Shown here piece by piece: positions 6,762 to 16,265 of a DNA stretch of 64,000 nt; position 1 is the stretch's first letter, and each line of letters opens with the position of its first letter. The notes under the pieces are model-generated. The model did no database searches. It was not told the origin of the DNA and saw only the letters and a list, made by a program, of their open reading frames with translations. The DNA comes from a candidate division WOR-3 bacterium (GTDB lineage Bacteria > Hydrothermota > Tepidihabitantia > SM23-42): the NCBI GenBank assembly GCA_029858255.1, contig JAOUFJ010000001.1, positions 62,001 to 126,000 on the forward strand. Reading direction: 5' to 3'. The translations under genes and the position numbers were made by a program.

Positions 6762-9700
6762 TTATCTTCCTTTCCAGAGTATCACGCCACCTCTGGGAAG
6801 GCCAGGAATTCCTGTTTGTGGCGACACTATGACGCCGCCAACCTGGATGAATACCTTTGTTTGGTCAGCCGTGACGTAGAGTGCTGGTTCGGAAGGCATC
6901 CCCGAGCCAAGGCCAAGTGAGATGTTGTTGATGTTTCCAGTCGAGCCTAGGAATGGTTCAGTATACGCGGTGCCCGTTTGATAATAGAGGGCGTATAGTT
7001 TTGCCGTACCTCCATAAGAACAGATGTCGTTGGTCGGCCGGAAAGTTGTGAAGAGCACGGCGCCGCCCATGACCAGGGTCGATGTGAGGGTCCGTTCGCC
7101 AGCCGGTAGCCATCGGTACCACCCGAGCCGGTTGTTAACCAGGCTCTTCAAGGAATCAAAGGTGATGACCGAGGCACCCAGCAGCACATTGCCCAGTGTG
7201 TCGATATTCACATTAGTAACATTGTACAGCTGGAGCGGATCTGTTGTATGTACTGTATCATCACGGAAACCAACATAAAGCTGCTGTGTCGTTGTATCGG
7301 CGATATCGAATTCACTGAACAGCCGTCCCGAGCCGAAATAAACCCAGAGATGGTTATATTCATCCGTAGAGACACTGCCTTCCGCCGTGACCGGGCGTTG
7401 TGTATTCATGACCATGCTCAGAGTCCAGGTGTTGGGGTCTGGATTGTCGTTGGTCAAGATTCGGTAGATCCTTCCGCGCCATGCTTTTGTCGGAGGTCCT
7501 GCGTAGAATGCATCGCCAAAATACAGCCGGTCGACATTGTAGTCAATGCCCCAATCACACGCGAAGATATTGGTGATGAACGAAGCAGCGTCGGGCACGA
7601 TGATCGTGCGTAGGAGCGCTCCAGTCCGCAAATCGACTATGAATATTCGGGCATTCTGGGCGGATTCACCAGAGCAGCTCTGGGGGCCCGAACCGAATAC
7701 AAGGAACCACCTGTCCTGTACCTTAACCGCGGTGGAGTAGCATGCGGTCAACCCGAGGTCAGGCGCAGTGAATTCCCACAATGGTACTGGGTTTTCAGGA
7801 ACAGTAACGTCAATGGCAAAGTATGCGGAACTGAACGTATCGGCCGGTGTTGAGATCGGAAATCCACCAAGCCGCATGCCGCCGATGAGCAGGGTTCCCC
7901 AGCCACCCGGGTATTTCGGGTCAGCCGAATTGAATATCTGGGCGTCGGTGATATAGGCGCGCAGATCAACATAATACGTGTGGCAGTGGCGGTAGCGGAG
8001 ACTCTTCAACCATCTTAGATGGGGTAAGAGGTTATAAGGAATGTATGACCATAGTTCTTCTCCGAGATCATAGGGTGCAGGGTCGAGCGACATCGGGTTC
8101 ATTGCATCGTCCCCGACTTGCGCGATACCGGCATTGAAACAGTGGAGCATGCCGTCGTTACTACCGACGTAGACGACCTGACGTCGGCCACGGTACTCGT
8201 TGTAGTACTGGGCATAGGAAGCATCACCGTAGATGAAGTCGTAGCGCTCGATCGGGCGGCCGACCAGACCAGGACCAGAATTGATTATGTCGCCGAGTTT
8301 CCAGGTGTTGGTTCCGACAGTGCGGGTCCGTAAGTCCGGATAATCCTGCCCCATTATGTACCTTATTATGGTGTCGGCCTGGGCATCGGTCGCTGCACCG
8401 AGATAAGGGCGAAGCGTGGTTACATTGTCCGGTTCGAAATCGATCACTTCACCTACTTCCACGCTATGATTCTTGTTGGCGTCGACAAAAGTCTTTATGT
8501 TGCGGTCAGCAGGTAGTACATTCCAGAGCCAGTCGCCGGCGTCCCAGATCGGTACTAGGTCGTCAATATCTGCCATACCAACCGAATCGAGAGTCTGTCC
8601 ATTACCGTAGAGATCCCGGTACCTCACTATGGTCACGCCGGTTTGATGCGAGATCATATGGATGACATAGTCGTCCAACAGATTGAGCGTGGCATCGGTG
8701 TGAGTATCTTCCCGGAGCAGCCCGAACGGATCGAGCCACAGCGAATGAGTGGTGCCGAGCCAGTCGACGATCTCACCGTCGGGGAAGAACTTCACCTGGT
8801 AGAACTGGGACTGGACAGCCTGGCCGCCGGTCTTTGATCCCGTGGTCACGACCGCGACCGGTGAGGCCGAAGCGACGCGGGCCATCATCTCCATGATCGC
8901 CCGTATCAGTGCTTCTTCTAATGCATAACCATTCTCGGCATAGAAGTAATTGTCAGCGATATTGTCGAAATCGCTGTCCCATTCGATCTGCAGGTCGGGT
9001 CTGTTGTTTCCATTATTATCAGTGAATCCACCGAATTTGCAGGCCTGCTGCAATGTAGGGTTGCTTTCGAAAGCAGCAACGCCAAACAGCGAAACATTCT
9101 GAAAATCAGGTAGATTTCGGTCGCGCCACAGAGCGTTGCTCTGATCAACACTGTCAGGCCGGAGGTCGTTGATATTACCGTAATAGGCAAGATGAATGAG
9201 ATAATTAGAACCGAAACTGCTATACGCAGCTAAATTCGGTCCATTTGGTACTCCTGAACCTGCATACGTGGCATACGAACGGAGGTTCGTGGCATTGGGC
9301 ATGTCGATCAGGCTGTTATCCGGTACGTGGAGGTCCATAGTCGGTTCGCCATCAGTAATGAGTAGAATAAAACTCTTGCGGCATGGTGTCATTTTACTCC
9401 AGCCCGAGGGTCCTGGCAGTGATTTTTCATACCATGGATCCCTGACCGTTACCGGGCCGACTGAGTATTCAGCATTGGTGTAGAACGTCTGTGCCTGTGA
9501 GAAATACCGCAGCATTACCCAGTAGCACTCGCCAATCGGCGTCCATGTGTTGAAAACCACATTTCTGATGTCCTGATACAGATCAGTGAACAGGAAACCA
9601 CCGATATAACCGCTTCCACCTACCAGTTCCCCGCCATTGTCTTCGAATACACCGCTGCCTTCATTGAAGCCCTCCCAGAGACCGCCTGGCCCGTAACGAA

Positions 9701-10424
9701 AGCCGGCGAGGCCGAATCGCGGGGCATTTTCATCCCAGAAGCCGTCGCCATCTTTGTCTGCCAACTGGGCCATGATGCCGCCCCAGTTTGCCCTTGGGAC
9801 GTCTACCTTAACGTCATGTATCGGAGTGGTGGGCAACGGACCATTACCGATTCTTGTCACTGTCACCCGACTCAGCATGGGGTCGAGACTATGCGTAACA
9901 TCGATCCTGCTGTAGTTCTGGTCCTGGCCGAGGTTTGAACGGTAGTATACGGTCCAGCTACCCCTTCCTTCACTCTCCAATCTGACCGGATTGGGGTTGG
10001 ACATGGCAACGAAGGTTGAAGGTCCTCGGCCGCCGATCAATGCTTTTTTCGCGACATCCCCGCGGCTCATTATTGCCCAGTTCATGATATGGCCGGGCAT
10101 CGTTCCTGCCGGGTCCGCGCGCCAGCGATTGACATCCCATAAGTAGTTGCTGTCTGGATTGAAGTATCCGTAGTAGCTCACTGTATCATCTGCGGTGCCT
10201 TGCGTAATAGTTGTTGTAGTGTAGGCGCGGTCAGCCATGGAACCGGAATTGTCGAGTATGATCATTATGTTGGGCGTGGGTGTTTTCCAGGTAAAAGGCG
10301 GAAAACAGCAGAAAGCCGTGTCAATTAAGGTCGTGTCCTGCGCCTTGCCCAAGGTGGTGCATAGCAGCAATACGCTGACGAAGAATATGAGCGATGGTTT
10401 GTGATAACCTGCAATCTTGTGCAT
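6762..10424 (-). CDS. PilY1-like type IV pilus tip/assembly protein with VWA domain
   Basis: A 1220-residue exported protein. After a signal peptide (about 1-28) comes a von Willebrand A domain whose MIDAS begins D58-N-S60-G-S62. Later come the PilY1-type beta-propeller signatures (RRQVVYVGSNDGMLHCFNAG; EELWSYIPYNLLPHLRWL) and several D-rich loops of the kind that bind calcium (DKDGDGFWDEN, DANKNHSVEVGEV). In known systems PilY1 promotes pilus extension, adhesion and surface sensing. AAGGAGG places the start at 10424, not the longer frame. It follows four minor pilin genes, in the same order as fimT/pilV/pilW/pilX/pilY1 in Pseudomonas. Confidence 0.88.
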   Translation of the reverse strand: MHKIAGYHKPSLIFFVSVLLLCTTLGKAQDTTLIDTAFCCFPPFTWKTPTPNIMIILDNSGSMADRAYTTTTITQGTADDTVSYYGYFNPDSNYLWDVNRWRADPAGTMPGHIMNWAIMSRGDVAKKALIGGRGPSTFVAMSNPNPVRLESEGRGSWTVYYRSNLGQDQNYSRIDVTHSLDPMLSRVTVTRIGNGPLPTTPIHDVKVDVPRANWGGIMAQLADKDGDGFWDENAPRFGLAGFRYGPGGLWEGFNEGSGVFEDNGGELVGGSGYIGGFLFTDLYQDIRNVVFNTWTPIGECYWVMLRYFSQAQTFYTNAEYSVGPVTVRDPWYEKSLPGPSGWSKMTPCRKSFILLITDGEPTMDLHVPDNSLIDMPNATNLRSYATYAGSGVPNGPNLAAYSSFGSNYLIHLAYYGNINDLRPDSVDQSNALWRDRNLPDFQNVSLFGVAAFESNPTLQQACKFGGFTDNNGNNRPDLQIEWDSDFDNIADNYFYAENGYALEEALIRAIMEMMARVASASPVAVVTTGSKTGGQAVQSQFYQVKFFPDGEIVDWLGTTHSLWLDPFGLLREDTHTDATLNLLDDYVIHMISHQTGVTIVRYRDLYGNGQTLDSVGMADIDDLVPIWDAGDWLWNVLPADRNIKTFVDANKNHSVEVGEVIDFEPDNVTTLRPYLGAATDAQADTIIRYIMGQDYPDLRTRTVGTNTWKLGDIINSGPGLVGRPIERYDFIYGDASYAQYYNEYRGRRQVVYVGSNDGMLHCFNAGIAQVGDDAMNPMSLDPAPYDLGEELWSYIPYNLLPHLRWLKSLRYRHCHTYYVDLRAYITDAQIFNSADPKYPGGWGTLLIGGMRLGGFPISTPADTFSSAYFAIDVTVPENPVPLWEFTAPDLGLTACYSTAVKVQDRWFLVFGSGPQSCSGESAQNARIFIVDLRTGALLRTIIVPDAASFITNIFACDWGIDYNVDRLYFGDAFYAGPPTKAWRGRIYRILTNDNPDPNTWTLSMVMNTQRPVTAEGSVSTDEYNHLWVYFGSGRLFSEFDIADTTTQQLYVGFRDDTVHTTDPLQLYNVTNVNIDTLGNVLLGASVITFDSLKSLVNNRLGWYRWLPAGERTLTSTLVMGGAVLFTTFRPTNDICSYGGTAKLYALYYQTGTAYTEPFLGSTGNINNISLGLGSGMPSEPALYVTADQTKVFIQVGGVIVSPQTGIPGLPRGGVILWKGR

Positions 10425-10440
10425 CTTATCCTCCTTGAAA

Positions 10441-10917
10441 TTAATTAGCCTGTACGGTGTAGCGCTGCAGAGCCTCAACGCCGACTCTTTCACCGCCCCG
10501 GCCGACTATTGTCGCACTAATATAATATGTCCGGTAACTGCCTGATGCTGGCGTTGATCCCGGGCCCGACAGGGCGCGAGCGAATTTCATGGCTGTGCCG
10601 GACATCGTGATGACCTGTGCCGAGGTACGTTCGGCCGTAACAAAAGCTTTATACCCACCCAGTTGTACAGTATCATACATATAGGGGTTAGCATCCAGAA
10701 AGGTATTGAGGCTTTCTGCCTTTGCTTTGCCAATTTCGAGTGCGGCGATAGCCGCTTCATATGTTGTTTCGTACCTTAACTGTCCACGCGTAACACTCAT
10801 GCCGCGGATGACGATGTACAGGGCCATCGAGCCGACGATCAGGATGATGATCATGGTTCCTAACGCCGCTAACAGGGCGATACCTGATTCGTGATTCTTG
10901 ATTTTTCCGGTTTTCAT
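10441..10917 (-). CDS. PilX-like minor pilin
   Basis: 158 residues. A short basic leader is followed by SGIALLAALGTMIIILIVGSMALYIVI, a hydrophobic pilin-type helix. The usual FTLVE is replaced by GIALL, as in the PilX N-terminal domain family. The mature part (EAAIAALEIGKAKAESL...) is a typical PilX-like helix and beta tail. Minor pilins prime pilus assembly in the inner membrane. The ATG overlaps the stop of the preceding PilW-like gene (ATGA), so translation is coupled. Confidence 0.82.
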   Translation of the reverse strand: MKTGKIKNHESGIALLAALGTMIIILIVGSMALYIVIRGMSVTRGQLRYETTYEAAIAALEIGKAKAESLNTFLDANPYMYDTVQLGGYKAFVTAERTSAQVITMSGTAMKFARALSGPGSTPASGSYRTYYISATIVGRGGERVGVEALQRYTVQAN

Positions 10918-11906
10918 AATCCCTCCGGTGGTTGTAGGTTCTGAGGATAGACAATGCTGCTGAGTATCGCGCGTTTACTGCGTTTTTGATTAAAGTCGAG
11001 CGGGTAAGTGTATGGTGGATCGTTTTCAATGGTCACGGAATCTTCGAGTGTCTCGTATCCGGCCATGGCGTCAGATGACACGACCATGGTAAAACGTACT
11101 GCCCATTTGTTAACATAGTTCGCATTGAACGGCGGATTATTATTTGCACCCCAGGAATCGACTATGCCATCACCATCAGTATCGATACCATAACGGAACT
11201 GAATTGCTTCAACATTGGTCAAGAGCGCTTCATTGCCGCGCATCAGAGTGTCACCCGCTAGGTTGTATGTCAGTCCGGTGTTGTACGTATCAGAGTTACG
11301 TCTAAAGACCATGAGCCCGGCACGTGCGGTTATTGAAGGTCCGATATGCAGACGGAATCCATGGGTCGGGGTGTTCCATATCGGGTCGTAATATGTGAAT
11401 GTGTCTATACCCGTGATGATCAAACCCTGGTACATTGCCTTGCGTACTTCGTTTATTACAATTATCGTATCACCGATCTGAAAATTGGCGAGGCTATCGT
11501 CCCATCTCCGTACCGGCAGGGTCGAACCATCGACATTGTCGAGCAGATAACTCCACTGTGTGCGATTCATCTCGAAACCGAGGCCAACTCCCTTGAGTGT
11601 GGCATCTGAACCAACGTTCGCCAATTGCAGTGCATCCTGTAGCTCGTATGGATAACCAAGCCCGGCGAGCAGCAGATCCCACTTCACAAGCGTGAATGCA
11701 ACCTGTGCATCGGTCTGTAGTACAGTGGTCCGCGTTACCTGAATGGATTTTGTTTGTTGCAGGTTGAGAATCGAATAGACTGCACCAAGAACTATCATCA
11801 GAATGACCAGGGAGACCATCAACTCAACAAGTGTCATGCCGGACCTGCGATCCTTTTGTGTGAAATTCTTATTCGAAGTTCTCAAATGATGGTTGAAAAA
11901 TTGCAT
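10914..11906 (-). CDS. PilW-like minor pilin
   Basis: About 331 residues. The prepilin peptidase site follows a basic leader (RRSG|MTLVELMVSLVILMIVLGAVYSI), with the conserved Glu at mature position 5. The large C-terminal part is PilW-like (QTDAQVAFTLVKWDLLLAGLGYP; EAIQFRYGIDTDGDGIVDSW, a calcium-type loop). It is processed and assembled in the pilus base or tip complex with the neighbouring minor pilins. Of two adjacent ATGs the second (11906) is chosen because AGGAGG lies 4 nt away. It is coupled to the PilX-like gene. Confidence 0.85.
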   Translation of the reverse strand: MQFFNHHLRTSNKNFTQKDRRSGMTLVELMVSLVILMIVLGAVYSILNLQQTKSIQVTRTTVLQTDAQVAFTLVKWDLLLAGLGYPYELQDALQLANVGSDATLKGVGLGFEMNRTQWSYLLDNVDGSTLPVRRWDDSLANFQIGDTIIVINEVRKAMYQGLIITGIDTFTYYDPIWNTPTHGFRLHIGPSITARAGLMVFRRNSDTYNTGLTYNLAGDTLMRGNEALLTNVEAIQFRYGIDTDGDGIVDSWGANNNPPFNANYVNKWAVRFTMVVSSDAMAGYETLEDSVTIENDPPYTYPLDFNQKRSKRAILSSIVYPQNLQPPEGL

Positions 11907-11914
11907 CATTCCTC

Positions 11915-12367
11915 CTAGTAACGTTTTATCAAATCCGAAGAGACCGGCCGTGCCGCCTGCATCCACAATACGTGGATCCGGACCGTTTTGAAACGCGGGT
12001 CTGGCACCGAGACGATCATGCTGTCAGCAATGTTCCACAGAACACGAAACGGGCCGCCGCCTACTACCTCGGATATTTCGTAATCAGGGGTGATGGTATC
12101 ATCAAGGCCAGCTGATGCGATATAGCGAAGTATCGAGTCGTTCGTCGGGAGCCCCATTAATTCTTCATGGTGGCGGTTCAGCACATCTCTTGCGTACATG
12201 CGGCGATTCATGAGCGTGCTGGTCCGTATCCCCATCACCGTGAGCCTTGAAACCGCAAGCACGCCTATGGCTAAGACGACGATCGCTACGAGTACCTCGA
12301 CAAGAGTGAACCCCTTACGGCCTGCAGCATTTTTCTTCGCGGAATTTTTCCTGAGAATCTTGTTCAT
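11915..12367 (-). CDS. PilV-like minor pilin
   Basis: About 150 residues. Basic leader (RKNSAKKNAAGRK) and class III prepilin site G|FTLVEVLVAIVVLAIGVLAVSRL, including the LAIGVLA pattern typical of PilV/GspI. The helix then carries the MNRRMYARDVLNRHHEEL extension, with a short beta domain after it. AGGAGG 5 nt before the ATG at 12367 decides the start over a GTG six nt upstream. Eight bp separate it from the PilW-like gene in the same operon. Confidence 0.85.
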   Translation of the reverse strand: MNKILRKNSAKKNAAGRKGFTLVEVLVAIVVLAIGVLAVSRLTVMGIRTSTLMNRRMYARDVLNRHHEELMGLPTNDSILRYIASAGLDDTITPDYEISEVVGGGPFRVLWNIADSMIVSVPDPRFKTVRIHVLWMQAARPVSSDLIKRY

Positions 12368-12378
12368 CTCCACCTCCT

Positions 12379-12921
12379 CTACGGATTCCAGGTACCACCT
12401 GCATACTCGTAGGTGGCGACCTTACCTACTCGGTTAACACCAACCGCATAATTATCTATTCCGTCGGTAATATAAGCGACACCGCTCGTTGCTCCACCAC
12501 GCGCGTCGATCAAGAGCACACCGGTGGGAAAATCGATGCCGTTAACACCTGGTGCGACCATGCTCGCTTCGGGTGGCTGGTTCGCAACATTAGCACCACC
12601 AAAGCGGACCTGTCCCGCATCGGTGTCTCCTAATCTGAAATCTACGGTCATTCCGTCTGGGCGCTGCAAGCGATAGTGGCGGGCGTCGGGAAAAGAGAAT
12701 AGGTAGTTTCCACTCGATGCAATAGCCCTCTCCCTTATCATCTTGATGTGCTGTGCCAGCTTTTGCGCCGCGCTGCGTGTTCGTGCCCTCCGTTGCATAC
12801 TGGCGAAATTTGGTACGACGAGCAACGCAATAATACCTATGATCCCAATGACGACCATCAATTCGACGAGCGTGAAACCATGCCTGTGTGATGATCGCCT
12901 CATTTGTGAATTCTTTCCCAT
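12379..12921 (-). CDS. FimT/GspH-type minor pilin
   Basis: About 180 residues; first gene of the pilus operon. The prepilin motif RHG|FTLVELMVVIGIIGIIALLVVPNFASM is classic, followed by RRARTRSAAQKLAQHIKMIRERAIA and a beta domain with a GspH-like ending (VGVNRVGKVATYEYAGG). FimT/FimU-type pilins initiate the minor-pilin complex, and some bind DNA. GGAGGT upstream sets the start at 12921. The motor ATPases, prepilin peptidase and secretin are not in this window. Confidence 0.87.
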   Translation of the reverse strand: MGKNSQMRRSSHRHGFTLVELMVVIGIIGIIALLVVPNFASMQRRARTRSAAQKLAQHIKMIRERAIASSGNYLFSFPDARHYRLQRPDGMTVDFRLGDTDAGQVRFGGANVANQPPEASMVAPGVNGIDFPTGVLLIDARGGATSGVAYITDGIDNYAVGVNRVGKVATYEYAGGTWNP

Positions 12922-12950
12922 AATACCTCCATTCTCCGCTGTATTATGTA

Positions 12951-12964
12951 GCAAAATCCATTCC
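12951..12964 (-). promoter_or_regulatory. Possible sigma-54 type promoter of the pilus operon
   Basis: On the minus strand GG (12964-12963) and GC (12952-12951) are 10 bp apart, the latter inside TTGCT. Transcription would start near 12939, 18 nt before the first ATG, with the Shine-Dalgarno in between. The -24 element is otherwise poor (AGGAAT, not TGGCAC). Pilin genes are often sigma-54 dependent, but this site is weak. Confidence 0.3.
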
Positions 12965-13150
12965 TGTTATCTTTGTTGAAAGCAATGAAATTTAAGGCAT
13001 TTTGTTAGAAAACAATGACGGATGGGGATTTTTCTCCATATATTGGGTAAATCTTTACCCAGTTGTCATTACGCAAACAAGTCTGGTTTTTAACTGGAAT
13101 CGTGCGTGTGCTGTACAATAGCGGAGACTTCCTTGAAAAAATCAGGGACG

Positions 13151-13178
13151 TTGACAGTGCGACTTGCTTACGTATAAT
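13151..13178 (+). promoter_or_regulatory. Leaderless promoter of the M6 protease gene
   Basis: TTGACA (13151-13156), 16 bp, TATAAT (13173-13178), five nt, then ATG at 13184. There is no room for a Shine-Dalgarno sequence downstream of the expected transcript start. Confidence 0.88.
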
Positions 13179-13183
13179 AGGGT

Positions 13184-14848
13184 ATGCTGGTGCTCAGCCT
13201 TTTGGTTTTTTTCATGCCTCCCAATCCCTATACAGAGCTGAGAAACATCCCGCCGCGGTATCCTTATTTAATGAATGCGGGGATCACGCGCCTGCCCAAG
13301 CCGATCGGGGAAAAAAGGGCGCTGGTCCTGCTCGTTGATTTTCCAGATAACCAACACCAGTATGCAAGCATGTCTTTTGATTCGCTCATTTATTTTGACA
13401 ATACCGCTTCACTCAGAGATTATTACCGGGAAGTGTCCTACGGCAGATTCACGATAAGTCAGTCGAGTGAGGTCAGCGACTGGTATCGCATACCCGGGGA
13501 TTATTCGTACTACGTGGGCGATTCATTTGGCTTTTACCCGGGGACCTTTCCCAGGAATGCGCAGGGAATCGTCTGGGCAGCATGCAGTCTTGCTGATCCT
13601 TCAGTAGACTTCACCCAGTTTGATGAAGATGGGAATGATACTGTTGATATCTTGTTCGTCGTTCATTCGGGCCCCGGAGCAGAGGAAGGATTTCCAGGCT
13701 ACACCTCGCACATCTGGTCCCATCAGTGGCAGCTTTCGAACACTGGTACTGGGTGCCCTTCTGCATACCTGACCGATGACGGAGTTTATGTAGACTATTA
13801 TTCGATGGAGCCGGAGAGATTCGAGCTGTATACCAGCCGTATTACGGTCGGTGTCTTTGCTCATGAATTTGGACATATTCTCGGTTTGCCTGATCTTTAT
13901 GATACTGATTATTCCACTTTTGGCATTGGCCTTTTCGGTCTTATGGGTGCTGGATCGTGGGGAAGGGGAGACGATCGTCAGATCCCGGGTTCGTCCCCGT
14001 CCCATCTGTGCGCCTGGTCCAAGTATCAATTGGGATTTCTCGTGCCCCTGGCGGTTGATAGAATTGGTGTTTCCAGATACGAACATCAAAGTGTTCCTTG
14101 TGCGTCATGCAGCCCATTTGCGGTCAGGCTTCTTGAAGACCCCGATGGTCCGAATTGGGAATATCCCGGAACAATTGGTGAATATTTTCTGGTTGAAAAC
14201 AGAATGCGTCGCGGGTTTGACCAGAGCCTGCCAGGCGACGGTCTCCTGATATTGCACGTCGATGACGCAAAGGGTAGTAATAGCGATGAAAATCATCCCC
14301 TGGTTGGCGTTATGCAGGCAGACGGTGATCTTCGATTCCTTTTGCCTGACACTGGAAGTATGGCCGATCTCTGGAAGAACCGCGAATACGGCTTTGGAGA
14401 TACGTCGCGGCCAGCGAGCCTCGATTATGCAGGCAATCCGACCGGAGTTTGGGTATATGACATTGGCCCGGCCGATTCGGTCATGACCGCATCGTTCTGG
14501 GTAACACCTGTTCTCCTCGGTAATATTTACTCGCTGCCCAACCCTTACCGTGCCGATCGACCACCGTCGTGGGGCGAGAGAGTCATCATCTCGTACGTGC
14601 CTTCTGATACCGTTGAGCTGGGCAGTCAGTTCCCCGAATTCAAGGTTACCCTCTATAATATAGCCGCGGAGCGGGTGAGAGTACTCGACACCGAACCCTA
14701 CGAGATCGACCGATTTGCCCGAAGGGCTTTCTGGGATTTGAAAAACGACCGGGACGAAGATGTGGTGAGCGGCATGTATTTGTACGTCATCGAGATCCGC
14801 GGTGATAAGGTAGAAAGACGGACGGGTCGTTTGACCATAATAAGGTAA
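13184..14848 (+). CDS. Secreted M6-family metalloprotease with C-terminal sorting tail
   Basis: A 554-residue exported zinc protease. A short N-terminal hydrophobic segment serves as signal. An immune-inhibitor-A-like catalytic domain follows, with HEFGHILGLPD (H227, E228, H231, D237), the M6 pattern HExxHxxGxxD, and a downstream GLMGAGSWG. The N-terminal sequence RALVLLVDFPDNQ is also typical of the family. The last ~110 residues form a FlgD-like tail (LPNPYR...VTLYNIAAERVRVL...VVSGMYLYVIEIRG) for outer-membrane export. It is transcribed from a leaderless promoter and faces away from the pilus operon. The 52-bp gap to the kinase may allow read-through. Confidence 0.88.
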   Translation: MLVLSLLVFFMPPNPYTELRNIPPRYPYLMNAGITRLPKPIGEKRALVLLVDFPDNQHQYASMSFDSLIYFDNTASLRDYYREVSYGRFTISQSSEVSDWYRIPGDYSYYVGDSFGFYPGTFPRNAQGIVWAACSLADPSVDFTQFDEDGNDTVDILFVVHSGPGAEEGFPGYTSHIWSHQWQLSNTGTGCPSAYLTDDGVYVDYYSMEPERFELYTSRITVGVFAHEFGHILGLPDLYDTDYSTFGIGLFGLMGAGSWGRGDDRQIPGSSPSHLCAWSKYQLGFLVPLAVDRIGVSRYEHQSVPCASCSPFAVRLLEDPDGPNWEYPGTIGEYFLVENRMRRGFDQSLPGDGLLILHVDDAKGSNSDENHPLVGVMQADGDLRFLLPDTGSMADLWKNREYGFGDTSRPASLDYAGNPTGVWVYDIGPADSVMTASFWVTPVLLGNIYSLPNPYRADRPPSWGERVIISYVPSDTVELGSQFPEFKVTLYNIAAERVRVLDTEPYEIDRFARRAFWDLKNDRDEDVVSGMYLYVIEIRGDKVERRTGRLTIIR

Positions 14849-14900
14849 AACATCATATGCACAAAATACACGGACAACGCGTGCCGACCGGAGATGTGTC

Positions 14901-16193
14901 ATGAAACTGCGTGGATCATACCCGCGTGACATCGGTGCGATCGCAACTGTTTTCATAATACTCATTCTCTTTGTAGCAGTTTTTAATCTCTATATCAGTT
15001 TTCAGTTCAGGAATGAGTTCGTGAATTATGGAAGGAATAATGTCCTGGCGATTTCAAATATTTGCCGCGATTATTTGCGAAGCGGTTACGATAGTCGTGA
15101 ACTGAGCACTCTTTTCAAGAGCCTGTCCCGCTCTTTCAATCTCGATCATCTTGTTATCGCTGACACGCTCGGCAACCGCGTGTACGATTCATGGACCCAT
15201 TTTGGCATCATGACCGCCACGAACAGGTTCGAGTTCCCCGGCGGCTTTGAGAGAGTACCGGCCGTTCAGGAAATCGTTCAAAAAGATAACGAATTCCTGT
15301 ACAGGAGTGCTGATCCACCAGCGTATGTCTACATATCGCTCATCCCCACCTATTCAGTCATCTTCGGTAATATTTTCCGCTGGCATATTTTTTATATAAC
15401 GATCTCACTGGTCTTTACTGGTTTCCTCGGGGTCTTTCTTATTCGTAATCTTTTCCTCCCAATGCGTTATGTGGCCAACCTTGCACACGACTTTGGTATT
15501 GAAATGAAGCGCGAAGATTTTGTCTCGACGACTTTCAATGAAGTGTACCGAAAACTCAGACTGCGGGAACAAATGCTCGTTGAATTTTCGGCGTATATTG
15601 CTCATGAGTTCAGAAATTCGCTGGGCGCTATAATCGGTCTGGCGCGGCTCGTGGAGAAAGGCAAGAAGCCTGGTTCAGAAATAGTGAAGGAATGCCGCAA
15701 CATGGAGCAATTGATCGTGCGCATACTCGAGTATTCAAAGCCAGTGAGGCTCAATCTCTCCGTTGTAAGCTTGAACAAAGTGGTGGATGATGCATTTGAA
15801 AGAGTTTCGATGCCGAAGAGGATAAGCATTGTCAAAGAAAGTGCACCTGATATTATGCGTGTTCAGGGCGATCACGAACTCCTTGCTGTTGCTGTCAGCA
15901 ATTTACTCAAGAACGCGAAGGAAGCGATAAAGAACAAGGGACACATTGAACTCGTAATCGGCCGTAAGGATGAATTCGTTTTTCTTTCGATCGCAGATAG
16001 TGGCGTGGGTGTTGAAGAACGTGAATTGGAGATGATCTTCAACCCCTTCTTTTCAAGGAAGGCAGAGGGCATGGGTTTGGGGTTGGCTTATGTCAAGAAA
16101 ATAGTTGAGGAACATGGCGGCCGGATCGAGGTCGCTTCAAAGAAGGGTAAGGGTACGACATTTACTCTGGAGTTTCCAGTTCATGAAAAATGA
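14901..16193 (+). CDS. Membrane sensor histidine kinase, NtrB-like
   Basis: 430 residues. Two membrane helices (about 13-35 and 155-178) flank a ~120-residue periplasmic sensor domain. A linker leads to a HisKA domain with H-box AHEFRNSLG (H235) and a HATPase domain: N-box VAVSNLLKNAKEA, G1 ADSGVGV, G2 GMGLGLAYVKKIVEEHGG. The compact H-box and N-box resemble kinases that pair with NtrC-type regulators. No response regulator gene is adjacent; the only one in the window lies ~45 kb away with its own kinase. GGAG upstream supports the ATG. Confidence 0.85.
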   Translation: MKLRGSYPRDIGAIATVFIILILFVAVFNLYISFQFRNEFVNYGRNNVLAISNICRDYLRSGYDSRELSTLFKSLSRSFNLDHLVIADTLGNRVYDSWTHFGIMTATNRFEFPGGFERVPAVQEIVQKDNEFLYRSADPPAYVYISLIPTYSVIFGNIFRWHIFYITISLVFTGFLGVFLIRNLFLPMRYVANLAHDFGIEMKREDFVSTTFNEVYRKLRLREQMLVEFSAYIAHEFRNSLGAIIGLARLVEKGKKPGSEIVKECRNMEQLIVRILEYSKPVRLNLSVVSLNKVVDDAFERVSMPKRISIVKESAPDIMRVQGDHELLAVAVSNLLKNAKEAIKNKGHIELVIGRKDEFVFLSIADSGVGVEERELEMIFNPFFSRKAEGMGLGLAYVKKIVEEHGGRIEVASKKGKGTTFTLEFPVHEK

Positions 16194-16219
16194 AGTAGGA
16201 TGGGTTTTCCATATCTGTC

Positions 16220-16247
16220 TTGATTTTGGCAATAAATTGAATATATT
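16220..16247 (+). promoter_or_regulatory. Promoter of tldD
   Basis: TTGATT (16220-16225), 16 bp, TATATT (16242-16247). A short leader with AAAGGAG before the ATG at 16266. Confidence 0.55.
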
Positions 16248-16265
16248 AATGCAAAGGAGTTTTTG

